NCBI RefSeq assembly: GCF_004363555.1
Contig: NZ_SNZJ01000005.1
Coordinates: forward strand, 62,001 to 126,000
DNA: 64,000 bases
From: Halomonas ventosae
GTDB lineage: Bacteria; Pseudomonadota; Gammaproteobacteria; Pseudomonadales; Halomonadaceae
Direction: 5' to 3'
In this document: positions 26,558 to 35,207 of the stretch, piece after piece
Position numbering within the stretch: position 1 is the first letter of the stretch
How the letters are laid out: each line of letters opens with the position of its first letter
The notes under the pieces: model-generated
The model's database searches: none
Told to the model about the DNA's origin: nothing
What the model saw: the letters and a program-made list of their open reading frames with translations, nothing else
Translations under genes and position numbers: made by a program

Positions 26558-29500
26558 GGATCCTCGCCCTGCGCCTGGAGAACGTGGCCTCGCTGCCCGG
26601 ACCGCTCGAACTCGACTTCACCGCCGCCCCGCTCAGCGATGCCGGGCTCTTCGCCATCACCGGTCCCACCGGGGCCGGCAAGAGCACCCTGCTCGATGCG
26701 CTGTGCCTGGCGCTCTACGGCGGCACGCCGCGGCTTCGCCAGGCGCCGGCCCGCGACAGCCAGGTCGACGACACCCCGGACTCCACCCTGACCACCAGCG
26801 ACTCGCGCACCCTGCTGCGCCGTGGCACGGCGAGCGGCTACGCCGAGGTCGACTTCGTGGGCCGCGACGGTCGCCGCTACCGCGCCCGCTGGGCGGTGCG
26901 CCGCGCGCGGGAGAAGGTGGCCGGCAAGCTGCAGAAGGCCGAGCAGTCGCTGCGCGACCTCGATGACGACCGCCTGCTGACCACCCAGAAGCGCGAGTTC
27001 GATCGCCTGCTGCCGGAGCGCCTGGGGCTCACCTTCGACCAGTTCACCCGCGCCGTGCTGCTCGCCCAGAGCGAGTTCGCCGCCTTTCTCCAGGCCGACG
27101 ACAACGAGCGCAGCGACCTGCTCGAGCGCCTCACCGGCACCGCCGAGTACTCGGCGATCTCCATGGCTGCCTACCAGCGCGCGAGCGCCGCCCGCAAGGC
27201 CGTCGAGGCCCTGGAGGCCAGGCTCGCCGACGCCCGGCCCGCCGACGCCGAGGCCCGCGCCGAGCTGGAGCAGGCCGCCCAGGCCACCCAGCGAGCGCTC
27301 ACTGACCTGCAGACGCAGGCGACATCGCTCCAGGCCCGGCGCCGCTGGCACGACGACGATGCCCGGCTGCATGAGGCCTTTCGCCAGGGCCTGGCCCGGC
27401 AGCAGGACGCCGAGGCCGACTGGCAGGCCCTCGCCGACGCGCGCGCCGACCGCGAGTGGCGCCGGCTGATCGCGCCGCAGCGCCACGGCCTCGCCCGCCG
27501 AGCCGCGCTGCCCGACGAGATCGCCACCCTGGAGGCGAGCCACGCCGAGACGACGCGAGCGCTCACCGACGCCGAACGCGACCAGGCACAGGCCCGCGAG
27601 GTCGCCGAGGCCAGCGCGCGGGCCCTGGCCGAGGCCACCGAGGCGCGCCGCGAGGCCGAGCCCGCCCTGCGCGAGGCCCGCGAGGAGGCCCAGCGCCTCG
27701 CCACCCACGAGAAGCAGCTCGCCGACCTGGAGGCGGCCCACACCCGGCAGCAGGCCCGGGCAGAGCGGCTGGCCCGCGAACACCACACGGCCAGCGAGGC
27801 CCAGCAGGCCAGGCAGCGACAGCGCGACGACTGGCAGGCGACCCTCGAGCGGTTGGTGGGCACTCACCCTCGCCTCGACGACGCTCGCCAGGCCGCTCAA
27901 GAGGCCCACGACCAGGCGGCCCAGCGCCACCTGGCGCTGGGCGAGCTGGCCAGCCGCTGGCAGGAGCTCGGCCGCGCGGAGCAGGCCTTCGCCCAGCTCG
28001 CCCGCCGGCTCGGCGACGACGAGACCCGAAGGAAGAGGCTGCTGACCGAGGGCCACAACGCTCGCCAGGCCCTGGACCGGACCCAGGCGCACCTCGATAG
28101 CGTCGGCGCGCTGATCGATCGCAGCCGCGCCGTGCGCAGCGAGAGTGTGGCGCGACTGCGCGAGGCCCTCACCGTGGGAGAGCCCTGCCCGGTGTGCGGC
28201 GGTCTCGAACACCCCTGGCGGCAGAATCCGCCAGCCACGCCGGAGGCCGCCCAGCTCGAGGCCCAGGAAGTGGAGGAAGCCCGCCAGCTCGACGAGGCCC
28301 GCGAGGCCCGCGACGCGGCCCAGCGGCGCCGCGACGAGCTGCTGGGCGAGTACCGCGCCGTGGAGGCCGCCCTCGCCCGCCACCGGCAGGATCGCGAGAC
28401 GGCCGAGCGGCAGCGCGACGCTGCCCGCGAGGCCCTGGAGGCGCATCCCCTGCAGGCAGAGCTCGCCGGCCTCGAGGCGAGCGAGCGCGAGGGCTGGCTT
28501 CAGGCCGAGCGCGCGGCGAGCGAGACCCGCCGCCGGCAGGCGCGAGAGCGCCTGGATAAGCTGGCCCGGGCCGAGGCCGAACTGGCCCCGCTGGAGCAGG
28601 CGCTGCAGGAGGGCCATGTCGCCCTGGCGCGACTGGAGGCCGAGAAGCAGCACGCCGATACGGCGCTGGCCGAACTGGACGAGCGGCTGCCGCCGCTGCG
28701 GGAAGCGCGCGAGACGCTCGCCCGCGACCTCGCCGCCCGGCTCGGCACTCACGCTTCGCCGGATGCCTGGCAGCAGCACCTCGACGCCCGACAGGAGCAG
28801 GCCCGCCAGGCCCGCGACCAGGCCCAGACGCGCTGGCACTCGGCCCAGCAAGAGCAGCAGCGCCTCGCCCAGCGGGCCCTGCACGAGGCCGAGCGGCTCG
28901 AGGGGCTGCGCCAGGAGCTCGACACCCTCACCCGCGAGCTCGCCGACTGGCGAGCGGCGCACCCGGCGCTGACCGATGCCACCCTCACGCGGCTGCTCGC
29001 CCAGAGCGAGGAGGAGGCCCGCGACGAGGAGCGGCGCATCGAGGCGGCCGACCAGGCCCGCCAGCGCGCCGCCGCTACCCTGGCCGAGCGGCTCGAGGCC
29101 CTGCTGCGCCATCGCCGCGAGCAGGACCTGATCGAGGAAATGCGTGAGGCGAACCGAGAGGAAGATGGGGACGACGCGCTGCTCGGTGAGGCCGTGGCCG
29201 AGGCGCTGCGCCGCCGCCGGGAGGCGCTGGAGGCGGCCGAGGTTGACCTGGCTCCGCGCCTGGACGAGGCCCAGCGGGCCCGCGACGAGGCCGCCTTCGC
29301 CCTGAGCGACGACGATCGCAAGCGGGAGCGGCGCGAGGCCGGCCAGGCCGAACTGGAGGCCGCCCAGGCCGAGTTCCGCCGCTGGGGCCAGATCAGCGAG
29401 CTGATCGGCTCCGCCGACGGCAAGGCCTTCCGGCGCATCGCCCAGGCCTACAACCTGGAGCAGCTGCTGGAGCACGCCAACGCGCACCTCAGTGGGCTCT

Positions 29501-29880
29501 CCCGCCGCTACCGGCTGGTGCGCGGCGGCAGCCCACTGGGCCTGCTGGTGGTGGATGTCGACATGGGCGACGAGCGTCGCTCGGTGCACTCCCTATCGGG
29601 CGGCGAGACCTTCCTGGTCTCGCTGGCCCTGGCCCTGGGACTTGCCTCCATGGCCTCCGGCGAGCTCACCATCGAGTCGCTGTTCATCGACGAGGGCTTC
29701 GGCAGCCTGGACCCGCAATCCCTGGCGTTGGCCATGGAGGCGCTGGACGGCCTGCAGGCCCTGGGCCGGCGCGTCGGCGTGATCTCCCACGTGCAGGAGA
29801 TGCACGAGCGCATTCCGGTGCAGATCCAGGTTGAGCCGCTGGGCAACGGCACCAGCCGGGCGAGTCTGGTCAGCGGATAG
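26554..29880 (+). CDS. sbcC: Exonuclease subunit SbcC (Rad50-like ATPase)
   Basis: SMC-like ATPase partner of SbcD. The 1108-aa product has Walker A GPTGAGKSTLLD near residue 35, two very long Ala/Arg/Glu-rich coiled-coil arms, a zinc-hook with CPVCGG near residue 546, the signature LSGGETFLVSLALAL and Walker B SLFIDEGFGSLD at the C-terminus. Length fits the family (1048 aa in E. coli). The start is set by the ATGA overlap. The biased codon make-up of the coiled coil opens a long spurious frame on the other strand. Confidence 0.96.
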   Translation: MRILALRLENVASLPGPLELDFTAAPLSDAGLFAITGPTGAGKSTLLDALCLALYGGTPRLRQAPARDSQVDDTPDSTLTTSDSRTLLRRGTASGYAEVDFVGRDGRRYRARWAVRRAREKVAGKLQKAEQSLRDLDDDRLLTTQKREFDRLLPERLGLTFDQFTRAVLLAQSEFAAFLQADDNERSDLLERLTGTAEYSAISMAAYQRASAARKAVEALEARLADARPADAEARAELEQAAQATQRALTDLQTQATSLQARRRWHDDDARLHEAFRQGLARQQDAEADWQALADARADREWRRLIAPQRHGLARRAALPDEIATLEASHAETTRALTDAERDQAQAREVAEASARALAEATEARREAEPALREAREEAQRLATHEKQLADLEAAHTRQQARAERLAREHHTASEAQQARQRQRDDWQATLERLVGTHPRLDDARQAAQEAHDQAAQRHLALGELASRWQELGRAEQAFAQLARRLGDDETRRKRLLTEGHNARQALDRTQAHLDSVGALIDRSRAVRSESVARLREALTVGEPCPVCGGLEHPWRQNPPATPEAAQLEAQEVEEARQLDEAREARDAAQRRRDELLGEYRAVEAALARHRQDRETAERQRDAAREALEAHPLQAELAGLEASEREGWLQAERAASETRRRQARERLDKLARAEAELAPLEQALQEGHVALARLEAEKQHADTALAELDERLPPLREARETLARDLAARLGTHASPDAWQQHLDARQEQARQARDQAQTRWHSAQQEQQRLAQRALHEAERLEGLRQELDTLTRELADWRAAHPALTDATLTRLLAQSEEEARDEERRIEAADQARQRAAATLAERLEALLRHRREQDLIEEMREANREEDGDDALLGEAVAEALRRRREALEAAEVDLAPRLDEAQRARDEAAFALSDDDRKRERREAGQAELEAAQAEFRRWGQISELIGSADGKAFRRIAQAYNLEQLLEHANAHLSGLSRRYRLVRGGSPLGLLVVDVDMGDERRSVHSLSGGETFLVSLALALGLASMASGELTIESLFIDEGFGSLDPQSLALAMEALDGLQALGRRVGVISHVQEMHERIPVQIQVEPLGNGTSRASLVSG

Positions 29881-29937
29881 GCGAAGCGCGAGAGTGAATG
29901 AGCTCGCTGCACGCCTGCTGCCTCTCCCGGCCACCAG

Positions 29938-31668
29938 TCAGGTCGGGAATGCCTCGTTCAGCCACTTGATGAAGTTGAGCTTCTGCTTGAACTCCGTGCG
30001 CAGCTGGGTCAGCGCCTGCTCGAACGCGGCTTGCTGGACCGGGGTGACAAGCGAGCCCTTCAGCTCCTGCAGCAGGGCGATGCCCTCGCGATAGGCCCGG
30101 TTGTTGGTCTGGCAAACGCTATGGCGCACCAGGCGCAGGTACATCGGCAGGCTCTCGTCGGGGTCCTTCAGCGCCTTGGCCAGCTGGTGCAGCAGCCCCG
30201 GACCCACCGCCCGCTCGGCGCACAGCGCCTGGGCCTCGGCCAGGCGCCCCTCGAACAGGTAGAGCTCCAGCAGGCTGTCGACCATCCGCGGGCCCCAGCC
30301 GAAGGGTAGCTGAGGCGTCTGATCGAGCCCTTCCACCAGCCAGTCGTGAGCGCGCTGGCGATAATCGATGGCCAAGTCGTGCTCGTCCGCCAGGGCCGCC
30401 AGTTGGCGGTAATCGGCTAGCTGCCGCGTCTGCTGGTAGATGTCCCACTGCAGTGCCGCCGCGGCATCTACCTCACCACGCTGCAGGTGCAGGCGCACCT
30501 CGAGCCGCTGGCGTTCCACCTGCTGGTGAGGAAACTGATGGGACGCCGCCCGTTTCGCTCGCGCCAGCCAGGTCTCCAGCTCGTCCCAGTTCCCATGTTC
30601 GATGCACAGCTCGGCGGCATCCAGGCAGTCAGGCTCCTTGCTGGCGGTCTTCTGGTAGAGCGCCAGCATCGCCGACAGGTCGCCGGCGGCCTCGGCACGC
30701 TCGAAGAGGGGGCGACGCAGGCGAATGTAGCGATACTGCTGCGACCAGCCCGCCTCTGCCGGCAGCGCCGGCAGGGCGTCCCAGGCCTGTTGCAGGCGGG
30801 CGTGATAGGCCGCCATGCCCGCCTCACCCAGCGCCTGGGCATAGGCGTCGGGAATCGACGGATAGCTATCCTCGCTGCCACCAAAGGCCTTGTCATAGAG
30901 ATAATTCGCCAGTTTCTCGGGCGACCAGTCGAGCCGCGTCGCGGTCTGGACATGTAGCGTCTGCAGCGTCGCCTCGCAGTGGAAGCGAAAGCCGCCGGAG
31001 TCGTCGATGGTCTCCAGCGCGCGGCCCAGGCGTGAGAGGGCATAATCGACCAGCGTCAGGCACTGCTCCGCGGGAAACTGCGGCGCCTGCTCGGCGAGCT
31101 GTTCGACGACGGCCTCCGCCCTGGCGAAGTAGGCACTCACCTGGCCGTAGCGGTAGAGGTCGCGGTTGAGGGGGAACGCCGCGGTGATGCGCTTCTTCAG
31201 CGCCTTGTGGTCCAGCACGCCGAGCACCGCATCGGCCCGCAGCGACCACTGCTGGCGCAGCACCGGGTCACTGTCGATGAGGGACTCGAGCGCCTCGACG
31301 AGGGAGGCCTTGTCCATCTGCTGCAGATAGGCGCGAATCCGGTCCGAGGCATCGCCCTCCGTCAGCCGCGACTGCTCGGCCTGCTCTGCCCGGAACGCCA
31401 GGGCGGTCGCCACGCAGTGCTTGCAGAAGTCGATGCCCTCGGAGGCCGGGCAGTCGCAGCCGCCCTCCAGGCCCCGCTTGCTCAGCTTCAGCACCACCCG
31501 ATAGCGCTCGCTGCCCTCCACATCGGCGGTGATGGTAGACCCCTTCCGGTTCCAGCCAACCACCATGCCCTCGCGGTAATACTCCACGCCACGGCCGAAC
31601 GCAGCCTCGCCGGCGAGCATGACCAGTTGCCGATCGGAAAGAAGCGCCCTCTCATCCTGTTGCATCAT
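29938..31668 (-). CDS. SWIM zinc-finger domain protein
   Basis: A 576-aa protein whose N-terminal part holds a SWIM zinc finger: Cys71, Cys73, Cys82 and His84 in the C-x-C-x(8)-C-x-H pattern. The remaining 450 residues are helical, with repeated Ala/Leu/Glu-rich segments (about 250-540) that look like TPR-type solenoid repeats. SWIM domains bind DNA or proteins, and this architecture is widespread in bacteria without a known function. It converges with sbcC, leaving 57 nt between them; its upstream side faces the repeat-rich HsdR relic. Confidence 0.85.
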   Translation of the reverse strand: MMQQDERALLSDRQLVMLAGEAAFGRGVEYYREGMVVGWNRKGSTITADVEGSERYRVVLKLSKRGLEGGCDCPASEGIDFCKHCVATALAFRAEQAEQSRLTEGDASDRIRAYLQQMDKASLVEALESLIDSDPVLRQQWSLRADAVLGVLDHKALKKRITAAFPLNRDLYRYGQVSAYFARAEAVVEQLAEQAPQFPAEQCLTLVDYALSRLGRALETIDDSGGFRFHCEATLQTLHVQTATRLDWSPEKLANYLYDKAFGGSEDSYPSIPDAYAQALGEAGMAAYHARLQQAWDALPALPAEAGWSQQYRYIRLRRPLFERAEAAGDLSAMLALYQKTASKEPDCLDAAELCIEHGNWDELETWLARAKRAASHQFPHQQVERQRLEVRLHLQRGEVDAAAALQWDIYQQTRQLADYRQLAALADEHDLAIDYRQRAHDWLVEGLDQTPQLPFGWGPRMVDSLLELYLFEGRLAEAQALCAERAVGPGLLHQLAKALKDPDESLPMYLRLVRHSVCQTNNRAYREGIALLQELKGSLVTPVQQAAFEQALTQLRTEFKQKLNFIKWLNEAFPT

Positions 31669-31794
31669 GATGCCGCCGTTGTCTTTCTGGCGCCCCTCCG
31701 TTTCTTCGCCGGTGCCAGCGTCTTCTTGTGATTGCCGCTTTCCTGTTTTTCTCCATGTGGCTCCATCTCACCGCTCGAGAGCGTGCCTGAGTAG

Positions 31795-31856
31795 AATAGG
31801 GTCGGGCCTTATTTTAATTAATGGCCGAAGTTAAAATAGGGCTTCGCGTTATTTTA
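31795..31856. repeat. AT-rich imperfect direct repeat (period 40) with internal inverted repeat
   Basis: Two copies of a 22-nt unit begin at 31795 and 31835; both start AATAGGG and end TTATTTTA, with a divergent middle. Between and overlapping them, arms at 31806-31817 and 31831-31842 form a 12-nt inverted repeat with one mismatch. The stretch is far more AT-rich than its surroundings. It lies upstream of the SWIM gene on the minus strand and could be its promoter/operator. Confidence 0.55.
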
Positions 31857-31887
31857 TCTTTCCCGCTCTCCAGGCGACCAGGTGTCT

Positions 31888-31964
31888 ACGCCATCGACAT
31901 TTCCGCGGGACGTGTCGAAAAAACGGCATTTCTTGAACATGTCGCGGCGACATGTCGATGGCGT
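31888..31964. repeat. Long inverted repeat with nested palindrome
   Basis: Perfect 13-nt arms (ACGCCATCGACAT at 31888-31900 and its complement at 31952-31964) enclose 51 nt. Overlapping the right arm is a 17-nt palindrome, CATGTCGCGGCGACATG (31938-31954), with one central base. The block sits directly after the stop codon of the HsdR relic. It may be a terminator of the lost gene or a scar or end of a mobile piece; I cannot tell which. Confidence 0.6.
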
Positions 31965-31971
31965 GGCCATA

Positions 31972-32260
31972 TCAGCTCGTCTCCCAGAGGGCGTCGAGTA
32001 GCTCGTCGAGATGATGGTCGAGCACGGCATCCAGGCGCTTGCCCCCTGCTCGGCAAAGCGCTGGTGAATGAAGTCGCGGTCGAGCACCATCTCGTGGGTA
32101 AGCTGCTTTGCCAGGCGGTCGAGCCACTTGCGCTGGGCGGGGGCCCAGCCATGCCACGCTGGCCGGCTCTCTGGTCCACCTCGATGCCGAGACGCAAGGC
32201 GATGTCCTGGGCCATGGCCTCGCCCCGGGCCGGCTGGTCAGCGGCGACTCTTGGCATCAC
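31972..32260 (-). pseudogene. Remnant of type I restriction endonuclease subunit HsdR, C-terminal end
   Basis: Three consecutive reading frames on the minus strand join into one HsdR-like C-terminus. From 32208 downwards: AMAQDIALRLGIEVDQRA, then after a shift AWHGWAPAQRKWLDRLAKQ with LTHEMVLDRDFIHQRFAEQ, then after another shift GKRLDAVLDHHLDELLDALW, ending at a TGA at 31972-31974. The QRKWLDRL...K motif and the final LD-x-x-LD-x-x-L pattern are those of HsdR tails. Two frameshifts and the absence of the motor and nuclease domains show it is dead. No hsdM or hsdS is in the window. Confidence 0.7.
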
Positions 32261-32676
32261 GCGCCGTGGTAGCCATCCTCCTCGGGGTTCTCGTGCTCAC
32301 CCCGGGGGAGCTCGCCGACCCACGCCAGGGCGCCGGCGTATTCCCGGTGAGGAAAGGTGTGGATGTCCAGCACCTTGAACAGGTGATCCTCCAGATGGGC
32401 GAGGTGCTTGATCCACTCCTTGTCGGTGATCACGGCGACACGGTGGTAGCGCTCGAGGTCGCCGAGCTGGGTCAGGCCGTAGCCGACGTCCTTGAGCAGA
32501 GCCGTCAGGGTCATCCAGCGCAGGCCATCGAGTTCGGCCAACAGGCTGATGCGGGGATGGTTACGCTTGGCGGCCTCGATGGCGTCGATGGCCTGCTGCA
32601 GCTCCCGGGCCGAGACCACGCCGCCGATCTTCATGGCCACAACGTGATCCGCCGGGTGGGTGATGAACTCCAACAT
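32257..32676 (-). CDS. SpoIIAA/STAS-like domain protein
   Basis: A 139-aa protein of the SpoIIAA-like (DUF3478) family, a stand-alone STAS-related fold found widely in marine and halophilic proteobacteria. The conserved N-terminal pattern GGVVSARELQQAIDAIEAA is followed by the RISLLAELDG strand, the KDVGYGLTQLGDLERY helix and VITDKEWIKHL. No catalytic residues are known; stress-linked expression and membrane or phospholipid binding have been suggested for relatives. It lies 114 nt downstream of the small Cys4 gene on the same strand. Confidence 0.82.
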   Translation of the reverse strand: MLEFITHPADHVVAMKIGGVVSARELQQAIDAIEAAKRNHPRISLLAELDGLRWMTLTALLKDVGYGLTQLGDLERYHRVAVITDKEWIKHLAHLEDHLFKVLDIHTFPHREYAGALAWVGELPRGEHENPEEDGYHGA

Positions 32677-32790
32677 GGTGATCTCCCTGGATCGTGGAGG
32701 ATAAGAACGCCCTGAGTGCCTTCAGCATAGCCGCATGGACTCGCCTGAGCCGCGCCGGTTCAGCCTGCCTCATGAATAAGGCGAGCTCAC

Positions 32791-32910
32791 CTATTCCTGC
32801 GAGTAGATTAGAAAAACTTGTTGGCATTTCCGGCAGGTTCCGGTGTATTTCGGGCCATCCTTGGACACAAGAACGCTCTTCCAGCCGCAGGCGGGGCATG
32901 GTTGCTTCAT
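32791..32910 (-). CDS. Small four-cysteine (zinc-ribbon-like) protein, 39 aa
   Basis: A short frame from the ATG at 32910 to a TAG at 32791 encodes MKQPCPACGW...CRKCQQVFLIYSQE. Two C-x-x-C pairs, 18 residues apart, are the layout of a small zinc ribbon. It begins 12 nt after the stop of the second metal permease on the same strand, so it may be translated by coupling, although no ribosome site is visible. Zinc binding is inferred from the cysteines. It could be a metal-sensing or buffering peptide, or part of a larger unannotated family; I do not recognise it. Confidence 0.55.
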   Translation of the reverse strand: MKQPCPACGWKSVLVSKDGPKYTGTCRKCQQVFLIYSQE

Positions 32911-32922
32911 GGAGGAAGGGCG

Positions 32923-34062
32923 TTATGCGGACGAGCGGCCGCTGGGGTCGAGGATCTCCCGGGCCATCTCGCGGCCCTGGGAAGTGAGGCGCAGGGCCTC
33001 GCCCTCGCGCAGGATCAGCCGCTGGTCACTGCCGCGCTGCACCACCCGGGCGGCCTTGGCGGCGTCCCAGCGCAGGTGCTCGCGCAGCGCGCGGATGACG
33101 TTCTCCACGCCCTGTTCCGGTCCGCCCTCATGGTGGTAGAGGTGCACGGCGAGGGTGCGGATCTCGTTGTGGCGGCGCTGGCCGCGGCGGCGCAGCAGCT
33201 GGGCGACCACGCCGTAGCGCGGCCCGGCGAGGAAGGCCAGCATCAGGAAGACGCCGGTCATCACCGCCATCATGCCGCCGATGGAGACGTCCCAGGCCAC
33301 CGCCAGGGCGTAGCCGCTGACACTCGAGGCAATGGAGACGGCGATGCCATAGAGGAACATCAGCCACAGCCGGTCGGTGAGCAGGTAGGCGGTCGAGGGC
33401 GGCACGATCACGAAGGCAACGAAGAGCACCGCCCCCACCGCGTCGAAGGCCGCCACGGCGGTGCCGCTGGTCAGCAGCAGCAGGCCGTAGAAGAGCAGCC
33501 CCGGCGCCAGGCCGAGGGCCTTGGCCAGCGCCTCGTCGAAGGTGGCGAGCTTGAGCTCCTTGAAGAACAGCACCACGAAGGCGGCGTTGAGCAGTGTCAT
33601 GGCGCCCATGGAGAGCAGCGAGCGCGGCACCCGATAGTCGCCGAGGGTCACGGTATCGAGCCACACGAAGCCGATCTCGCCGAGCAGCACGGTGTGGGTG
33701 TCGATGTGCACGTCCCGGGCGTAGAGGTTGAGCAGCAGCACGCCGATCGAGAACAGCACCGGGAAGACCAGGCCGATAGCGGCATCCTTCTTGACCCGCC
33801 GGGTACTGACCAGGAGCTCGGTGAGAAACACCGTAAGCACGCCGGCAAGGGCGGCGCCGAGGATCTGCACGGGGCCGCTCTGCTGATGGGTGATCAGCCA
33901 GACGATGACGATGCCGAAGACGATGGAATGGCCGATGGCGTCGGAGAGCATGCTGGTGCCGCGCAGCACCAGGAAAGTGCCCACCAGGGTGGAGGCGATG
34001 CCCACCAGGGCGCCCACCAGCATGATCTGCAGGGCCACGTTGTCGAGCAGGGCGGTGAGCAT
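32923..34062 (-). CDS. Manganese/zinc ABC transporter permease (TroD/MntD-like) with C-terminal winged-helix-like domain
   Basis: Inner-membrane permease of an ABC-3 family metal importer. Residues 1-285 have the eight-to-nine-helix core, including the DAIGHSIVFGIVIV and FDAVGAVLFVAFVIVPPSTAYLLTD-type stretches. Residues about 290-379 are an extra soluble domain (helices EIRTLAVHLYHH, ENVIRALREHL, then a wing-like LILREGEALRLTSQGREMA), like an iron-dependent-repressor winged helix. Typical permeases stop at about 285 aa. It overlaps the previous permease by one nucleotide. The two permeases probably form a heterodimer. Confidence 0.9.
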   Translation of the reverse strand: MLTALLDNVALQIMLVGALVGIASTLVGTFLVLRGTSMLSDAIGHSIVFGIVIVWLITHQQSGPVQILGAALAGVLTVFLTELLVSTRRVKKDAAIGLVFPVLFSIGVLLLNLYARDVHIDTHTVLLGEIGFVWLDTVTLGDYRVPRSLLSMGAMTLLNAAFVVLFFKELKLATFDEALAKALGLAPGLLFYGLLLLTSGTAVAAFDAVGAVLFVAFVIVPPSTAYLLTDRLWLMFLYGIAVSIASSVSGYALAVAWDVSIGGMMAVMTGVFLMLAFLAGPRYGVVAQLLRRRGQRRHNEIRTLAVHLYHHEGGPEQGVENVIRALREHLRWDAAKAARVVQRGSDQRLILREGEALRLTSQGREMAREILDPSGRSSA

Positions 34063-35207
34063 CAGGCGTCCTCCCGGCCGAGGGATTCCAGTACCCGCTC
34101 GGCCTCGGCGATGCCCGCCGGGGTCAGCACCCAGCGCCGGGCTGGGCCCGGCTCACCGGGCAGCGAGGCCTGCCATTCGGCGAGGCCCCGGCGCATCAGC
34201 TGGCGCAGCACGGCGCGGGTGCGCAGGCCGTGGTAGGTGTCGAGCATGCCCTGCTCCGAGCGGTAGACCGGGTCATCGTGGTGTACGGCGAGTCGGTAGA
34301 GGGTGGTCAGCACCTGCTGGTGGCGCAGCCGCCGCCGGGCGCGCAGGCGCCGGATCGCCTCCCACAGGAAGCCGCGCTCAGGCGCCAGGGTCAGCGACAC
34401 CAGCACCACGCCGGAGACGCTCAGGATGATCAGCGGCCCGGTGGCGAGCCCCCGGGAGAGCGCGCTTAACAGCGCGCCGAAGATCCCGCCGGCCACGCCG
34501 ATCAGCGCGGCCAGCAGCACCATGTCCTCGAGCCGGCGGCTCCACTGGCGGGCGGCCACCGCCGGGGCGATGATCATCGCCGCCATCAGCACCACCCCGA
34601 CCATCTGCAGCCCGACCACCACGGCCAGCGCCACCATCACCGTGAGCAGCACCTCGAGCCAGGCCACCGGCATGCCCAGGGAGGTGGCGAACTCGGGGTC
34701 GAAGGAGACCAGCTTGAATTCCTTCCACAGCGCCGCCACCAGCGCCAGCGCCACGGAGGTAATGCCGCCCATGATCCACAGGTCGGAGCGCAGGGTCGCC
34801 GCCGCCTGGCCGAACAGGAAGGCGTCGAGCCCGCCCTGGGAGGCGTTGTTCATGCCCTGGATATGGGTCAGCAGCACCACGCCCATGGCGAAGAAGACGC
34901 TCAGGGTGATGCCGAGGCCGGCGTCGGTCTTGAGACGGCTCATCCGGGTCAGCAGCAGCATCACCAGGGCGGCCAACGCGCCGGTGGCCAGCGCGCCGAG
35001 CAGGATGCTGCCGATTTCCCGGGTGCCGGCGATGATGAAGCCCAGGCAGACCCCGGGCAGCGCCGCATGGGACATGGTATCGCCGAGCAGGCTTTGCTGG
35101 CGCAGCACCGCGAAGGTGCCGAGCACCCCGCTGACCAGGCCCAGCAGGGCCGCCCCGGCGACGACGTTCTGGATGGTGTAGTCGGAGAGCAGCTCGACGA
35201 CGCTCAT
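34062..35207 (-). CDS. Manganese/zinc ABC transporter permease (TroC/MntC-like) with C-terminal winged-helix-like domain
   Basis: Second ABC-3 family permease, 381 aa. The core (about 1-285) shows GLVSGVLGTFAVLRQQSLLGD, DTMSHAALPG and MVGVVLMAAMIIAPAVAAR. The C-terminal 95 residues (QQVLTTLYRLAVHHDD... to TPAGIAEAERVLESL) form a soluble domain with a helix-turn-helix-like block and a terminal wing, again like DtxR-type repressors. The same addition is known in TroC-type permeases, where metal sensing has been proposed. It overlaps the ATPase gene by 4 nt. Confidence 0.9.
   Translation of the reverse strand: MSVVELLSDYTIQNVVAGAALLGLVSGVLGTFAVLRQQSLLGDTMSHAALPGVCLGFIIAGTREIGSILLGALATGALAALVMLLLTRMSRLKTDAGLGITLSVFFAMGVVLLTHIQGMNNASQGGLDAFLFGQAAATLRSDLWIMGGITSVALALVAALWKEFKLVSFDPEFATSLGMPVAWLEVLLTVMVALAVVVGLQMVGVVLMAAMIIAPAVAARQWSRRLEDMVLLAALIGVAGGIFGALLSALSRGLATGPLIILSVSGVVLVSLTLAPERGFLWEAIRRLRARRRLRHQQVLTTLYRLAVHHDDPVYRSEQGMLDTYHGLRTRAVLRQLMRRGLAEWQASLPGEPGPARRWVLTPAGIAEAERVLESLGREDA

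Noticed and set aside
26089-29589. Long minus-strand frame across sbcDC
   Set aside because: Antisense to the SbcC coiled coil, whose biased codons keep the other strand open. The translation is Leu/Gly/Ala-rich with no domain.
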